A stretch of DNA of 64,000 bases from Enterocloster bolteae (GTDB lineage Bacteria > Bacillota > Clostridia > Lachnospirales > Lachnospiraceae): positions 5,828,001 through 5,892,000 of the forward strand of contig NZ_CP022464.2 in assembly GCF_002234575.2 (NCBI RefSeq), given 5' to 3'. The position numbers and the translations under genes were made by a program. The stretch's first letter is position 1, and each line of letters starts with the position of its first letter. Below, one piece after another: positions 25,976-35,204 of this stretch. Under the pieces are notes generated by a model. That model was given only the letters and a program-made list of their open reading frames with translations, was not told where the DNA came from and ran no database searches.

Positions 25976-27037
25976 TCAACCTGGTCCGTCTGTCCGTCCT
26001 GGTTCAAGCGCAGTTGATGAGCCGGATGGGCTGTTATTGGAATTGCCGCTGGTCGGGCCGTTTGAACTGTTTCCGGAGCCGCCCGGTGTGCCGCTGCTGA
26101 TACCGGAGCCGGAAGAACCGGACACTCCAGGTCCGCCGCTGCCGCCGGAACTGCCGGAATTATTGTTCACAGTTCCCGGTGTCTGGGCCGATACGCCGTT
26201 GGCATTCTGGCATACGCCGCTGCCGTCAAAGTTATACTGTACACCGTTGATGGTGGCTGTGGTGCCTGCAATCATCTTGCCCTCGTTGGCAGGGTTCAGA
26301 TAATAATACTTGCCGTCCAGCTGAATCCATCCCGTCATCATATGTCCGTTGCTGTTGAAGTAATGCCAGGAATTATCAATCTGCTTCCAGCCCGTGGACA
26401 TCTTGCCGTTGCTTGTATCCATATAATATTTGTTGCCTTCGCTGTCGCTCAGCCAGCCGATCAGCATCCGGCCGTCCGTATTCAGGTAGAAATAATCATT
26501 ATCCACTTTAGCCCAGCCCGTCATCATCTTGCCGTCCGTGCCAAAGAGATACCAGTTGTCCTTAATCTGTGCCCAGGAATTAACCACGCACTTTCCGTTG
26601 CTCTGGAAATAATACCAGGCCCCGTCCATCTCACGCCAGCCGGTTGCCATGGTACCGTTGCCCCGCATGAAGTAGTAGTCATTGCCAATCTTCAGCCAGC
26701 CTGTAACCATGCTGCCGTCGTTCAGCATATAATACCACTTGCCGTCCTCAGGATTAATCCAGCCCATGGCCATAAGACCATTCGGCCTGAAGAAATACCA
26801 CTTGCCGTCAATCTGCTTAAAACCCGTGGACATATGTCCCGTGGATAAGTCCATGTAATACCAGCCCTCGCTGGTCTGAAGCCATCCTGTATGTGTCTGT
26901 CCGTTATAGATATAAGTCCAACTATCATTGGATTTACTCCATCCGTCCGCCGCATAGCTGGTAAATACAGACCCCAATGACATGGCCCCAATCATACCGG
27001 CTGCCGCCATTGCCACCCAGTACTTTTTATATCCCAT
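25976..27037 (-). CDS. Secreted choline-binding-repeat protein with Gly/Ser-rich tail
   Basis: 353 residues: signal peptide (cleavage probably near SYAADG), then about ten cell-wall-binding repeats (GWLQTSEGWYYM, GWINPEDGKWYYM, GWKQIDNSWHYF and so on), then a 70-residue low-complexity Ser/Gly/Asn/Pro tail. No catalytic domain is visible, so it is an adhesin, spacer or modulator type of choline-binding protein. It is 89 bp upstream of the GH25 gene on the same strand and shares the repeat architecture; duplication of the repeat block between the two is likely. RBS GAGGAGG precedes ATG 27037. Confidence 0.9.
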   Translation of the reverse strand: MGYKKYWVAMAAAGMIGAMSLGSVFTSYAADGWSKSNDSWTYIYNGQTHTGWLQTSEGWYYMDLSTGHMSTGFKQIDGKWYFFRPNGLMAMGWINPEDGKWYYMLNDGSMVTGWLKIGNDYYFMRGNGTMATGWREMDGAWYYFQSNGKCVVNSWAQIKDNWYLFGTDGKMMTGWAKVDNDYFYLNTDGRMLIGWLSDSEGNKYYMDTSNGKMSTGWKQIDNSWHYFNSNGHMMTGWIQLDGKYYYLNPANEGKMIAGTTATINGVQYNFDGSGVCQNANGVSAQTPGTVNNNSGSSGGSGGPGVSGSSGSGISSGTPGGSGNSSNGPTSGNSNNSPSGSSTALEPGRTDGPG

Positions 27038-27143
27038 TTGTCATCCTCCTCGCCTGGTATATCTGGCCGGGGCATACGAATCCCCAACCGTTTACATATC
27101 TCCGATTATAGCACAAACCCATATTCATTTGGTAACAAATTTA

Positions 27144-29015
27144 TTACAATTTCCGTAATTTCCTATAATATTTTTTTGCATACCGGTACATGATGATGGT
27201 GTATTCTCCGAACTCATCTCCCAGAATACTTTTATATACAGCCCACAGGCACCACAGGAATCCGCCCAGGGCAGCATTGGCATAGAGCGCAAACAGTTCA
27301 TCTTCCGAGGGCTCCCGCCTGAGATAAAGCCTGAAAAGCCGCTCCATGTCCTCTTCCTTGTAATAGGAATAAATAGCGCACATGGACACATCCATCACCG
27401 GATCGCACATGCCGGCATACTCCCAATCCAGAAGTTTTACACTGCCGTCCTCAAAAAAGAGAAAGTTATCCACATTTGCATCAATATGACACAGGCATTT
27501 TGGGCGTTCCATTGAGTCAAGGGTATCCATAAGCCAGTCCATCCACCCCTTTACTTCCTCGTAATCCTCAAACAAAAGGGCGCCGTGGCTCCTGCACAGC
27601 TTTTCGTAAAAGCTGATCCTCTCCCGGATATCAAAGGAATGGGCCACCGTGATGCCTGACTGGTGAAGGCGGCGCACCATGGACATGCATTTCTCCATAT
27701 CGGCCCAATCTGCGGAATCCGCATTTCTGGTACCTTCATAGTAATCTGCTATCTTATACCCGGTCTTTTCATTCATGTACAGCACATGCTCGGTGATTTC
27801 CAGTGAGGCAACGGCATCGTAGACTGTTTTTTCCTGTTCCCTGTTAATCAGAAGTTCTGTTCCCGGACCCGGTATGCGGCAGATGCAGTGGCGGTCCTCC
27901 ACCTTAAACAGAAAGGACTTGTTGGTCATGCCTGCTTTCAGGCAGCGGATATCCTTAATGCTGGATTCCGGTACCTTGAATACCTCTGCGACCAGCTTCA
28001 TGGCCGCATTGTCAGAATGATTCTGATAGCGGGGGTCAAACAGGCGCAGCTCCTCCAGGTTCTCAAATTCATATACCTGATCATCCGGCTGACGGTTCAC
28101 ATCCATCTCTATTTCATCCCACCGGGAGGCCGCCAGGCCGCCAGCTTCCTGGGCTGCTTCCAGCAGTCCGCCGCCTTCCTCCTCAAGCCGCCGTCTGGCC
28201 TCTCCCTCCAGCATGTCCACATAGACCTGTTCCCAGTAAAACTGCTCTGTCCCCGGCGTCTTATAGTAAGCTTCCAGCACCGGAAGGAACTGCCGGGAAA
28301 ATTCCCGGGAAAAATAAGCCGGACCATACATGACCCACTGGTCCCGACCGCCTACTTTTACGCCGGTGATCCTCCCCTTTTTATTGAAATAAAGGCACCA
28401 TTCCCTGGTCTCTCCCTTCTGAAAGGCAGAGCTGTACCAGGCCCCGCATTCATAGGAATGATACATATTCTCCCGCATCCAGTTATCCGATGACAGGACG
28501 TACATATTGCGCCCCTCCAGCACCTTCCTGGCCCGGTAAATGGTGGTCAGGGTGTTTTTGCTGGTATACTCAGGATTGTACAGAAGCTCCACGCCGTATT
28601 TATCAATAAGGTATTCAAACTTCTCCTTCAGATATCCCACTGCTATGGTTATATTCCTTATGCCCACTTCGTGAAGCTGCTTAATCTGACGTTCAATCAT
28701 GCGCTCCCCAAAGACCTCCAGAAGCCCCTTGGGCGTCTCAAAGGTCAGGGGGACAAAACGTGAACCGAAGCCCGCTGCAATAATAAGGGCGCCGTCCACC
28801 TTATATTGGTCTAACAGCTTCTGGCCATCCGGCATAAGCCTCCATCGGGCCTTGCCCTTTTGGCTGCTTTCCTCTCCTATATATCCCTTTGCCAGACATT
28901 CCTTAATCAAACCATTGGCCGTGCCCAGGGAGACATCCAGCTTTCCGGCCAGCTCTCTCTGGGTAATATCCGGCTGCTCCAGTACTGCCCTGCATACAAG
29001 TCCATGTCTGTCCAT
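27144..29015 (-). CDS. HTH - CTP:phosphocholine cytidylyltransferase - choline kinase fusion (LicC-LicA type)
   Basis: 623 residues in three parts. Residues 1-75 are a winged helix-turn-helix (ITQRELAGKLDVSLGTANGLI). Residues about 76-310 are a nucleotidyltransferase with the signature ALIIAAGFGSRF...TPKGLLEVFG. Residues about 335-620 are a choline/ethanolamine-kinase-like domain with Brenner motif CHIDANVDNFLF and metal motif LLDWEYAGMCD. Together they would phosphorylate choline (or a similar amino alcohol) and activate it to a CDP derivative for transfer to surface glycans. It lies just upstream of two choline-binding-repeat proteins. The HTH suggests self-regulation, or regulation by substrate, as in NadR-like fusions. 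Confidence 0.87.
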   Translation of the reverse strand: MDRHGLVCRAVLEQPDITQRELAGKLDVSLGTANGLIKECLAKGYIGEESSQKGKARWRLMPDGQKLLDQYKVDGALIIAAGFGSRFVPLTFETPKGLLEVFGERMIERQIKQLHEVGIRNITIAVGYLKEKFEYLIDKYGVELLYNPEYTSKNTLTTIYRARKVLEGRNMYVLSSDNWMRENMYHSYECGAWYSSAFQKGETREWCLYFNKKGRITGVKVGGRDQWVMYGPAYFSREFSRQFLPVLEAYYKTPGTEQFYWEQVYVDMLEGEARRRLEEEGGGLLEAAQEAGGLAASRWDEIEMDVNRQPDDQVYEFENLEELRLFDPRYQNHSDNAAMKLVAEVFKVPESSIKDIRCLKAGMTNKSFLFKVEDRHCICRIPGPGTELLINREQEKTVYDAVASLEITEHVLYMNEKTGYKIADYYEGTRNADSADWADMEKCMSMVRRLHQSGITVAHSFDIRERISFYEKLCRSHGALLFEDYEEVKGWMDWLMDTLDSMERPKCLCHIDANVDNFLFFEDGSVKLLDWEYAGMCDPVMDVSMCAIYSYYKEEDMERLFRLYLRREPSEDELFALYANAALGGFLWCLWAVYKSILGDEFGEYTIIMYRYAKKYYRKLRKL

Positions 29016-29178
29016 TGTGTAATCCTCGCTTCCCTGCCTGTTTTGTGTTCAAATCTATCGCTTTTCAAAAATATATGAACATTATATCATACCCGTTAAA
29101 AAAAGCAAGTATAAAAAGCAGCATCACAGCGTTCAAAATATGGAAGAAAATATTCCAATTTTGAAATCATAACTCTAA

Positions 29179-29216
29179 AAAGCCAGGCTCGGAACGATTT
29201 TCCGGAACCTGGCTTT
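29179..29216 (-). terminator. Intrinsic terminator of glnN
   Basis: Stem AAAGCCAGG (29179-29187) / CCTGGCTTT (29208-29216) with an inner GGA/TCC pairing; the minus strand runs into TTTTT. It sits 14 bp after the glnN stop. Confidence 0.82.
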
Positions 29217-29229
29217 CCTATCCATAAAC

Positions 29230-31344
29230 TTACACTTCAAATATCAAATCCCCATAACTGGGCATTGGCCACAGTTCCTTATCCACAATCATCTCCAGCT
29301 GGTCCACAGGTGCTCTGAGTGCTTCCATGGCCGGCACCACCTGGCTGTGGTAGACGAGTGCCTGAACCTTACCGCCCTCAGCGGCGGCAGCCTTTTCTGT
29401 CACCTCCAAAAGGCGGGCAAGGGCTGTCTTTATCTCTGCCAGCAGCTTTGAAGTCTCTATCAGCAGCTCTGTCTGGGTGCTTACATCGGCTTCCTGGCAT
29501 ACGCCCTTCACGGCTGCGATGGAGGAAGCCAGCTGTGTGGTATACTTGATAACTGCCGGTATAATAGACTTGCTGGCCATGTCATACATGGTCCTGGCCT
29601 CAATGTTAATGGCTTTGGAATAGTTCTCATATTCCACCTCAGACCTGGATTCCAGCTCAGCTCTTGTGAATACCCCGAACGCCTCAAACAGTTTCACCGC
29701 CTTATCCGTTGTCAGGGCCGGGATGGCATCCACCATGGAGCGGATGTTTGGAAGTCCTCTCCTCTCAGCCTCAGCCACCCACTCGTCTGAATAGCCATTT
29801 CCGTTAAAAATAATTCTCTTATGGGCAGCCAGGGTCTCCTTGATGAAATCATGTACAGCCATATCAAAGTCCTCTGCCTTTTCCAGCATGTCTGCTGCTT
29901 CCTTAAAGGCCTCGGCCACAATGGTGTTCAGCACAGTATTGGGGGAGGCGATGGAATCCGAGGACCCCACCATGCGGAACTCAAATTTATTGCCTGTAAA
30001 GGCAAAGGGTGATGTACGGTTCCTGTCCGTGGCATCCTTATCCAGGTCCGGAAGAATGTCTACGCCGGTCTTTAAGGTACCGCCCTGTTTGGAGTGGGTG
30101 GCTTCGCCGGTGCTGCACAGCTGGTCGATTACATCCTCCAGCTGCTCTCCCAGGAAGATGGATATGATGGCGGGCGGCGCCTCGTTGGCTCCCAGTCTGT
30201 GGTCATTTCCCACATCGGAGGCGGATTCCCGAAGAAGGTCTGCATGGATATCCACGGCCTTGATGATACATGCCAGTACCAGAAGGAACTGGATGTTTTC
30301 GTGGGGCGTGTCGCCGGGGTTCAGGAGATTGGTGCCGTCATCCCCGGTCAGTGACCAGTTGTCGTGCTTACCGGAACCATTGACGCCTGCAAAGGGCTTC
30401 TCATGGAGAAGGCAGGCCATGCCGTGGCGTCCGGCCACCTTCTTAAGGGTCTCCATCACAATCTGGTTGTGGTCAACGGCCTGGTTCACACCCTCGTAGA
30501 TGGGAGCAAGCTCATGCTGGGCAGGAGCCACCTCATTGTGCTGTGTCTTGGCAGGAACGCCTAATTTCCACAGCTCTTTATTTACATCATTCATGTAAGA
30601 ACCGATTCTCTCACGGATGGCGCCGAAGTAATGGTCCTCCAGCTCCTGGCCCTTGGGAGGCATTGCGCCGAATAAGGTGCGTCCGGTGTAAATCAGGTCC
30701 TTGCGCTGCAGATATTTTTCTCTGTCTACCAGAAAATATTCCTGCTCCGCGCCCACGGACGGTGCGACCCGCTTGGCTGTGGTGTTGCCGAATAAGCGCA
30801 GTATCCTTAATGCCTGCTCATTGACAGCCTGCATGGAACGCAGCAGCGGGGTCTTTTTGTCCAGCGCCTCTCCCTTATAGGAACAAAAGGAAGTGGGGAT
30901 GCACAGTGTCACGCCGATGGCGTCTTCCCGCAAAAAGGCCGGTGAGGTACAGTCCCAAACCGTATATCCCCTGGCTTCAAAGGTAGCGCGAAGGCCGCCG
31001 GATGGAAATGAGGATGCGTCCGGCTCACCCTTGATCAGCTCCTTGCCGGAGAATTCCATGATTACCTTACCGTCGGAGGGAGCAGAGATAAAGGAATCAT
31101 GCTTCTCTGCAGTCACGCCTGTCAGCGGCTGGAACCAGTGGGTATAGTGGGTGGCTCCCCTCTCAATTGCCCAGTCCTTCATGGCATGGGCAACCACATC
31201 CGCAATACTGGGGTCCAGCTCTGCCCCGTCTTCAATGGTTTTCTTCAGCTTCTTGTACACACTCTTTGGCAGACGGTCCCTCATCACCGCGTCATTGAAT
31301 ACATTTTTACCGAACATCTCCGATACATTCAATACATCGCTCAT
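29230..31344 (-). CDS. glnN: Glutamine synthetase type III
   Basis: ATP-dependent amidation of glutamate with ammonia. About 704 residues, the large GSIII size. Motifs: SVGAEQEYFLVD in the catalytic core, NGSGKHDNWSL in the ATP/ammonia region, NEAPPAIISIFLGEQ, and RNRTSPFAFTGNKFEFRMVGS. ATG 31344 is placed 12 bases from GAGAGG; an ATG at 31356 touches that RBS and is less likely. The 311-bp upstream region holds a terminator whose 5' arm can form an ANTAR-type hexaloop hairpin instead, suggesting control by transcription antitermination. Confidence 0.95.
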   Translation of the reverse strand: MSDVLNVSEMFGKNVFNDAVMRDRLPKSVYKKLKKTIEDGAELDPSIADVVAHAMKDWAIERGATHYTHWFQPLTGVTAEKHDSFISAPSDGKVIMEFSGKELIKGEPDASSFPSGGLRATFEARGYTVWDCTSPAFLREDAIGVTLCIPTSFCSYKGEALDKKTPLLRSMQAVNEQALRILRLFGNTTAKRVAPSVGAEQEYFLVDREKYLQRKDLIYTGRTLFGAMPPKGQELEDHYFGAIRERIGSYMNDVNKELWKLGVPAKTQHNEVAPAQHELAPIYEGVNQAVDHNQIVMETLKKVAGRHGMACLLHEKPFAGVNGSGKHDNWSLTGDDGTNLLNPGDTPHENIQFLLVLACIIKAVDIHADLLRESASDVGNDHRLGANEAPPAIISIFLGEQLEDVIDQLCSTGEATHSKQGGTLKTGVDILPDLDKDATDRNRTSPFAFTGNKFEFRMVGSSDSIASPNTVLNTIVAEAFKEAADMLEKAEDFDMAVHDFIKETLAAHKRIIFNGNGYSDEWVAEAERRGLPNIRSMVDAIPALTTDKAVKLFEAFGVFTRAELESRSEVEYENYSKAINIEARTMYDMASKSIIPAVIKYTTQLASSIAAVKGVCQEADVSTQTELLIETSKLLAEIKTALARLLEVTEKAAAAEGGKVQALVYHSQVVPAMEALRAPVDQLEMIVDKELWPMPSYGDLIFEV

Positions 31345-31472
31345 AGAATTATCCATCCTCTCTTTTTATCTTCCTTTTCCAAAATCGTTTCCCAAATCCT
31401 CAGGTCACAGTTCTCCCGGGTCATACATCTCTTCTCACGTAATTATATTAAGTCCGCGCGGATATATAATAA

Positions 31473-31510
31473 AAAGGTGTTCCCCCTCTGAGAGAGAACA
31501 CCTTTGTTCT
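31473..31510 (-). promoter_or_regulatory. Terminator overlapping an ANTAR-type hexaloop hairpin upstream of glnN
   Basis: Minus-strand terminator: stem AAAGGTGTTC / GAACACCTTT (10 bp, 13-nt loop), then TTTTTATT. Overlapping its 5' arm is a 5-bp hairpin AGAAC-AAAGGT-GTTCT (31495-31510) whose hexaloop has A at position 1 and G at position 4, the ANTAR target rule. The two cannot form together. A second ANTAR hairpin just upstream is not convincing. It could also simply be the fba terminator, 146 bp after that stop. A TCCGCGCGGA palindrome and TATAAT follow toward glnN. Confidence 0.5.
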
Positions 31511-31655
31511 TTATTAAAATAAACCATTTCCACTGAAATTGCAAGTGGTTTTTAAATAAATATGCATTTTTATTCTAATAAGGATTATGAAGCTGCATTA
31601 ATAACTGGCATCCGTTATAGTGATGTAGGTTATAAATCAGCCGGTACATCATATA

Positions 31656-32519
31656 TTAGGCCTTGCCGACGGAACCGAACAGCTCCATCTTTTCCTTAAC
31701 AGTTGCCCGGATAGCATCAGCGCCCGGAGCCAGAAGCTTTCTTGGGTCAAAACCCTTGCCCTTCAGGTCCTTGCCTGCCTCGATGTATTCCCTGGTGGCT
31801 GCTGCGAAGGACAGCTGGCACTCTGTGTTTACATTGATTTTTGCAACGCCCAGGCTGATAGCCTTTTTAATCATATCCTCAGGGATACCTGTACCGCCGT
31901 GAAGAACCAGAGGCATGTCGCCTACGGCTGCCTTTACCTGCTCCAGTACATCGAAGCGCAGGCCCGGCCAGTTCTCAGGATATTTGCCGTGGATATTGCC
32001 GATACCGGCTGCCAGGAAGTCAATTCCCAGATCAGCGATGGCCTTGCACTCCTGAGGATCAGCGCACTCGCCTAAGCCTACCACGCCGTCTTCCTCACCG
32101 CCGATGGAGCCAACCTCTGCCTCCAGGGACAGACCCATGGCATGTGCTACCTTAACCAGCTCCTTTGTCTTCTCGATGTTCTCTTCGATTGGATAGTGGG
32201 AACCATCAAACATGATGGAGGAAAATCCTGCTTTGATACATTTATAGCAGCCATCGTAAGTACCATGGTCCAGATGCAGGGCAACCGGAACCGTGATGTT
32301 CAGTTCTTCCATCATGGCCTCAACCATGGCAGCAACTGTCTTAAATCCTGTCATATACTTTCCTGCGCCCTCGGATACGCCCAGGATAACCGGAGATTTC
32401 AGTTCTTCTGCTGTCAGCAGTACGGACTTGGTCCACTCCAGGTTGTTGATGTTAAACTGGCCAACTGCGTACTTGCCTTCCCTTGCTTTTTCAAGCATGT
32501 CTTTTGCTGAAACTAACAT
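31656..32519 (-). CDS. fba: Class II fructose-1,6-bisphosphate aldolase
   Basis: 287-residue zinc-dependent glycolytic/gluconeogenic aldolase. Metal-binding and catalytic segments are visible: ALHLDHGTYD, GSIGGEEDGVVG, LAAGIGNIHG, LVLHGGTGIPE and AKINVNTECQ. Length is typical. The RBS region is AGGAGG before ATG 32519. It lies between thrC and glnN, all minus strand but with gaps of 90 and 310 bp, so it is probably its own transcription unit. Confidence 0.96.
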   Translation of the reverse strand: MLVSAKDMLEKAREGKYAVGQFNINNLEWTKSVLLTAEELKSPVILGVSEGAGKYMTGFKTVAAMVEAMMEELNITVPVALHLDHGTYDGCYKCIKAGFSSIMFDGSHYPIEENIEKTKELVKVAHAMGLSLEAEVGSIGGEEDGVVGLGECADPQECKAIADLGIDFLAAGIGNIHGKYPENWPGLRFDVLEQVKAAVGDMPLVLHGGTGIPEDMIKKAISLGVAKINVNTECQLSFAAATREYIEAGKDLKGKGFDPRKLLAPGADAIRATVKEKMELFGSVGKA

Positions 32520-32609
32520 ATTATACCTCCTTATAACTTTGTTATTTTATTAACTATCTCACCCATTATATCGCATACGCGAACAAAAAGGAAGATGTTT
32601 TTCATTAAA

Positions 32610-34103
32610 TCAGCTGATACCCAGGATGTCCTTTACCTCGTTCTTCATATCATCCACGCCGCATTCCCTGTTATGGCGGACGGCTGCATGGCGGATTTCC
32701 TCCACAGCCTGGGGAACAGCGACGCCGGACAGGGCGCTTAACGCATCCACAATTTCAAATTCATCCTTGCCCTCCAGTCCTTCTCTGCCTGCAATGGCTT
32801 CCATGACACTGTGGGAGAATTTATACGGACTGGCAGTGGACGCTATGACTGTCTTTGTGTCATCCCCGCTTTCCTTTCTGTAATTTCCATATACAGAAGC
32901 CGCAACGCCTGTATGGGTGTCAATGAGATAGCCCGTATCATCAAACAGTTTTTTGATGGTGGCAGCGTTCTGCTCCTGGGTGGCAAAACCTCCCACAAAA
33001 TCAGACATGAAGGCGCGCATTTCAGGCGTAACCTCATATCTTCCCTCCTGGGAAAGCCCCCGCATCAGGTTTCCGCTTGCAAGGGCGTCACATCCTGTAC
33101 TCATGTAGATGAGGCGCTCCAGGTTGCTGGATATAAGGATATCCATGGACGGTGAATTGGTGAGGATAAACTCTCTTTTCCTGTCATAAATTCCTGTGGT
33201 AAAAAAGTCATACAAGACTTTATTGTCATTGGAGGCGCATACCAGAGTCTTTACAGGAAGCCCCATGCGCTTGGCAAAATAGGCTGCCAGGATATTGCCG
33301 AAATTACCTGTGGGCACCACCACATTGATATTCTCGCCCTTCTCTATCTCTCCTGCTTCTAACAGTTTGGCATAAGCATATACATAGTATACAATCTGAG
33401 GAACCAGACGGCCAATGTTAATGGAATTTGCCGAGGAAAACTGGAACCCCTTTCCCATAAGCTCTGCTTCCAGGTCCTTGTCCCCGAACATTTTCTTCAC
33501 GCCGGTCTGAGCGTCATCAAAATTGCCGTGGATTGCCACCACAGAGGTGTTGTCCCCTTTCTGGGTGCGCATCTGAAGCTCCTGGACCTTGCTGACTCCG
33601 TCCTTGGGATAGAATACAATGATCCGTGTGCCGGGCACATCTGCAAATCCGGCCATGGCCGCCTTGCCCGTATCCCCGGATGTGGCCGTGAGAATGACGA
33701 TTTCCCGGTCCACATGGTTCTTCCTGGCCGCTGTCGTCATAAGGTGCGGCAGGATGGACAGAGCCATGTCCTTGAATGCTATGGTGCTTCCATGGTACAG
33801 TTCAAGATAATATGCCCCGTCAGCCTTTGCCAGAGGCGCTATCTCCTCTGTATCAAACTTGCTGTCATAGGCCCTGGCGATACAGTCCTTAAGTTCCTTT
33901 TCCGTATAATCTGTCAGGAACAGCTTCATGACCTCATACGCTGTTTCCTGGTATGTCATGGACGCCAGCTTTTCAAGGGGCACATCCAGCTGCGGAATAC
34001 AGGACGGCATGAACAGGCCGCCGTCCTTTGCAAGGCCCTGTAAGATGGCCATGGAAGCTGTCACTTCCTTTTCACCGCCTCTTGTACTCTGATAGGTTAA
34101 TCC
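32610..34103 (-). CDS. thrC: Threonine synthase
   Basis: PLP enzyme converting O-phosphohomoserine to threonine. 497 residues from ATG 34103 (GAGGAAAAAG upstream; an earlier in-frame start at 34136 lacks support). N-terminal YQSTRGGEKEVTAS and the PLP-lysine motif GSTIAFKDMALSI are present, together with the TSGDTGKAAMAG phosphate loop. This is the longer type-1 threonine synthase. It is divergent from sfsA. Confidence 0.95.
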   Translation of the reverse strand, partial: GLTYQSTRGGEKEVTASMAILQGLAKDGGLFMPSCIPQLDVPLEKLASMTYQETAYEVMKLFLTDYTEKELKDCIARAYDSKFDTEEIAPLAKADGAYYLELYHGSTIAFKDMALSILPHLMTTAARKNHVDREIVILTATSGDTGKAAMAGFADVPGTRIIVFYPKDGVSKVQELQMRTQKGDNTSVVAIHGNFDDAQTGVKKMFGDKDLEAELMGKGFQFSSANSINIGRLVPQIVYYVYAYAKLLEAGEIEKGENINVVVPTGNFGNILAAYFAKRMGLPVKTLVCASNDNKVLYDFFTTGIYDRKREFILTNSPSMDILISSNLERLIYMSTGCDALASGNLMRGLSQEGRYEVTPEMRAFMSDFVGGFATQEQNAATIKKLFDDTGYLIDTHTGVAASVYGNYRKESGDDTKTVIASTASPYKFSHSVMEAIAGREGLEGKDEFEIVDALSALSGVAVPQAVEEIRHAAVRHNRECGVDDMKNEVKDILGIS

Positions 34104-34310
34104 CATACTCTTTTTCCTCGCTTTTGAAATTCTCAATTAGTAATGTTACCAAAATATTAACATATTTCCCGGACAGACGCAACTGCAAACACGGATACCT
34201 TCCTTTTCCGCCCTTTATCTGGTATACTGATACAGCCTGTCCCCATACCGGCCGGGCCTCATCAGCCGCGGTATCCGTACAGGCCCAATAAGCCCGGGAG
34301 GAACATTATC

Positions 34311-35078
34311 ATGACCTATGAACACATAGTTGCCGGAACCTTTGTAAGCCGGCCCAACCGCTTTATCGCCCATGTAAAGACAGGGAACAGAACAGTGGTA
34401 TGCCATGTAAAAAACACCGGCCGGTGCCGGGAGCTTCTGATTCCCGGAGCCGCGGTTATACTGGAATTCCATCCGGACGCAGCTGTTTCCGGAAGAAAGA
34501 CCGAGTATGACCTGATTGGCGTATATAAAAATGATCTATTCATCAATATGGACTCCCAGGCCCCCAACAAGGCTGCATGGGAGTGGCTGACCTCACTGGA
34601 CGGCAGCATGGACAGCTGCGGCTGTACGGAAAAAGCCGGCTCCCCCTTTTCCCCTCTTGGACCTTATGTGCCCTGTGACATACGGCGGGAGGTCACCCAC
34701 GGCGACTCACGGTTTGACCTGGCATTCTCCCTGAGAGACCGGGATACAAAGGCAGTGTCCCCGGCCTTTATGGAAGTCAAAGGCGTAACCCTGGAGGAAA
34801 ACGGTGTGGCCATGTTTCCTGACGCGCCCACGGAACGGGGCATCAAACACTTAAAGGGCCTTATAAGGGCCCATGAGGAAGGTTATGAGGCTTATGTCCT
34901 GTTTGTCATCCAGATGAAGGGCATCCGTGGCTTTACCCCCAATGACATGACCCATCCGGCCTTTGGGGACGCGCTCAGGCAGGCCCGTGAAGCCGGCGTC
35001 CATGTGCTGGCATATGACTGTCTCGTAACACCCGATACCATGATTGTGGATTCACCGGTAAAGGTCATTCTGGATTAG
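34311..35078 (+). CDS. sfsA: SfsA family protein (sugar fermentation stimulation)
   Basis: 255 residues. N-terminal OB-like region (FVSRPNRFIAHVKTGNRTVVCHVKNTGRC) and the nuclease-like core with FMEVKGVTL and FPDAPTERGIKHLKGL match SfsA. Enterobacterial SfsA was described as binding DNA and boosting maltose metabolism; the fold is a PD-(D/E)XK-type nuclease, and the natural role is unclear. GGGAGG precedes the ATG. A strong hairpin at 35111 ends the unit. Confidence 0.93.
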   Translation: MTYEHIVAGTFVSRPNRFIAHVKTGNRTVVCHVKNTGRCRELLIPGAAVILEFHPDAAVSGRKTEYDLIGVYKNDLFINMDSQAPNKAAWEWLTSLDGSMDSCGCTEKAGSPFSPLGPYVPCDIRREVTHGDSRFDLAFSLRDRDTKAVSPAFMEVKGVTLEENGVAMFPDAPTERGIKHLKGLIRAHEEGYEAYVLFVIQMKGIRGFTPNDMTHPAFGDALRQAREAGVHVLAYDCLVTPDTMIVDSPVKVILD

Positions 35079-35110
35079 AACATGCCGCAATATACCCTTT
35101 TAACGCTCCG

Positions 35111-35141
35111 GGCCAGGGCCTCCCTTTGGGAAGCCCTGGCC
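35111..35141 (+). terminator. Terminator hairpin after sfsA
   Basis: GGCCAGGGC-C-TCCC / GGGA-A-GCCCTGGCC: two stacked stems of 9 and 4 bp around a TTTG loop with one mismatch, followed by GTTT. The U-run is short. Confidence 0.65.
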
Positions 35142-35204
35142 GTTTCAGCATTCATATTGAATAATATAATCCCCAAACTTCAGGTATTTTAAGAGCGGCA
35201 GTTT

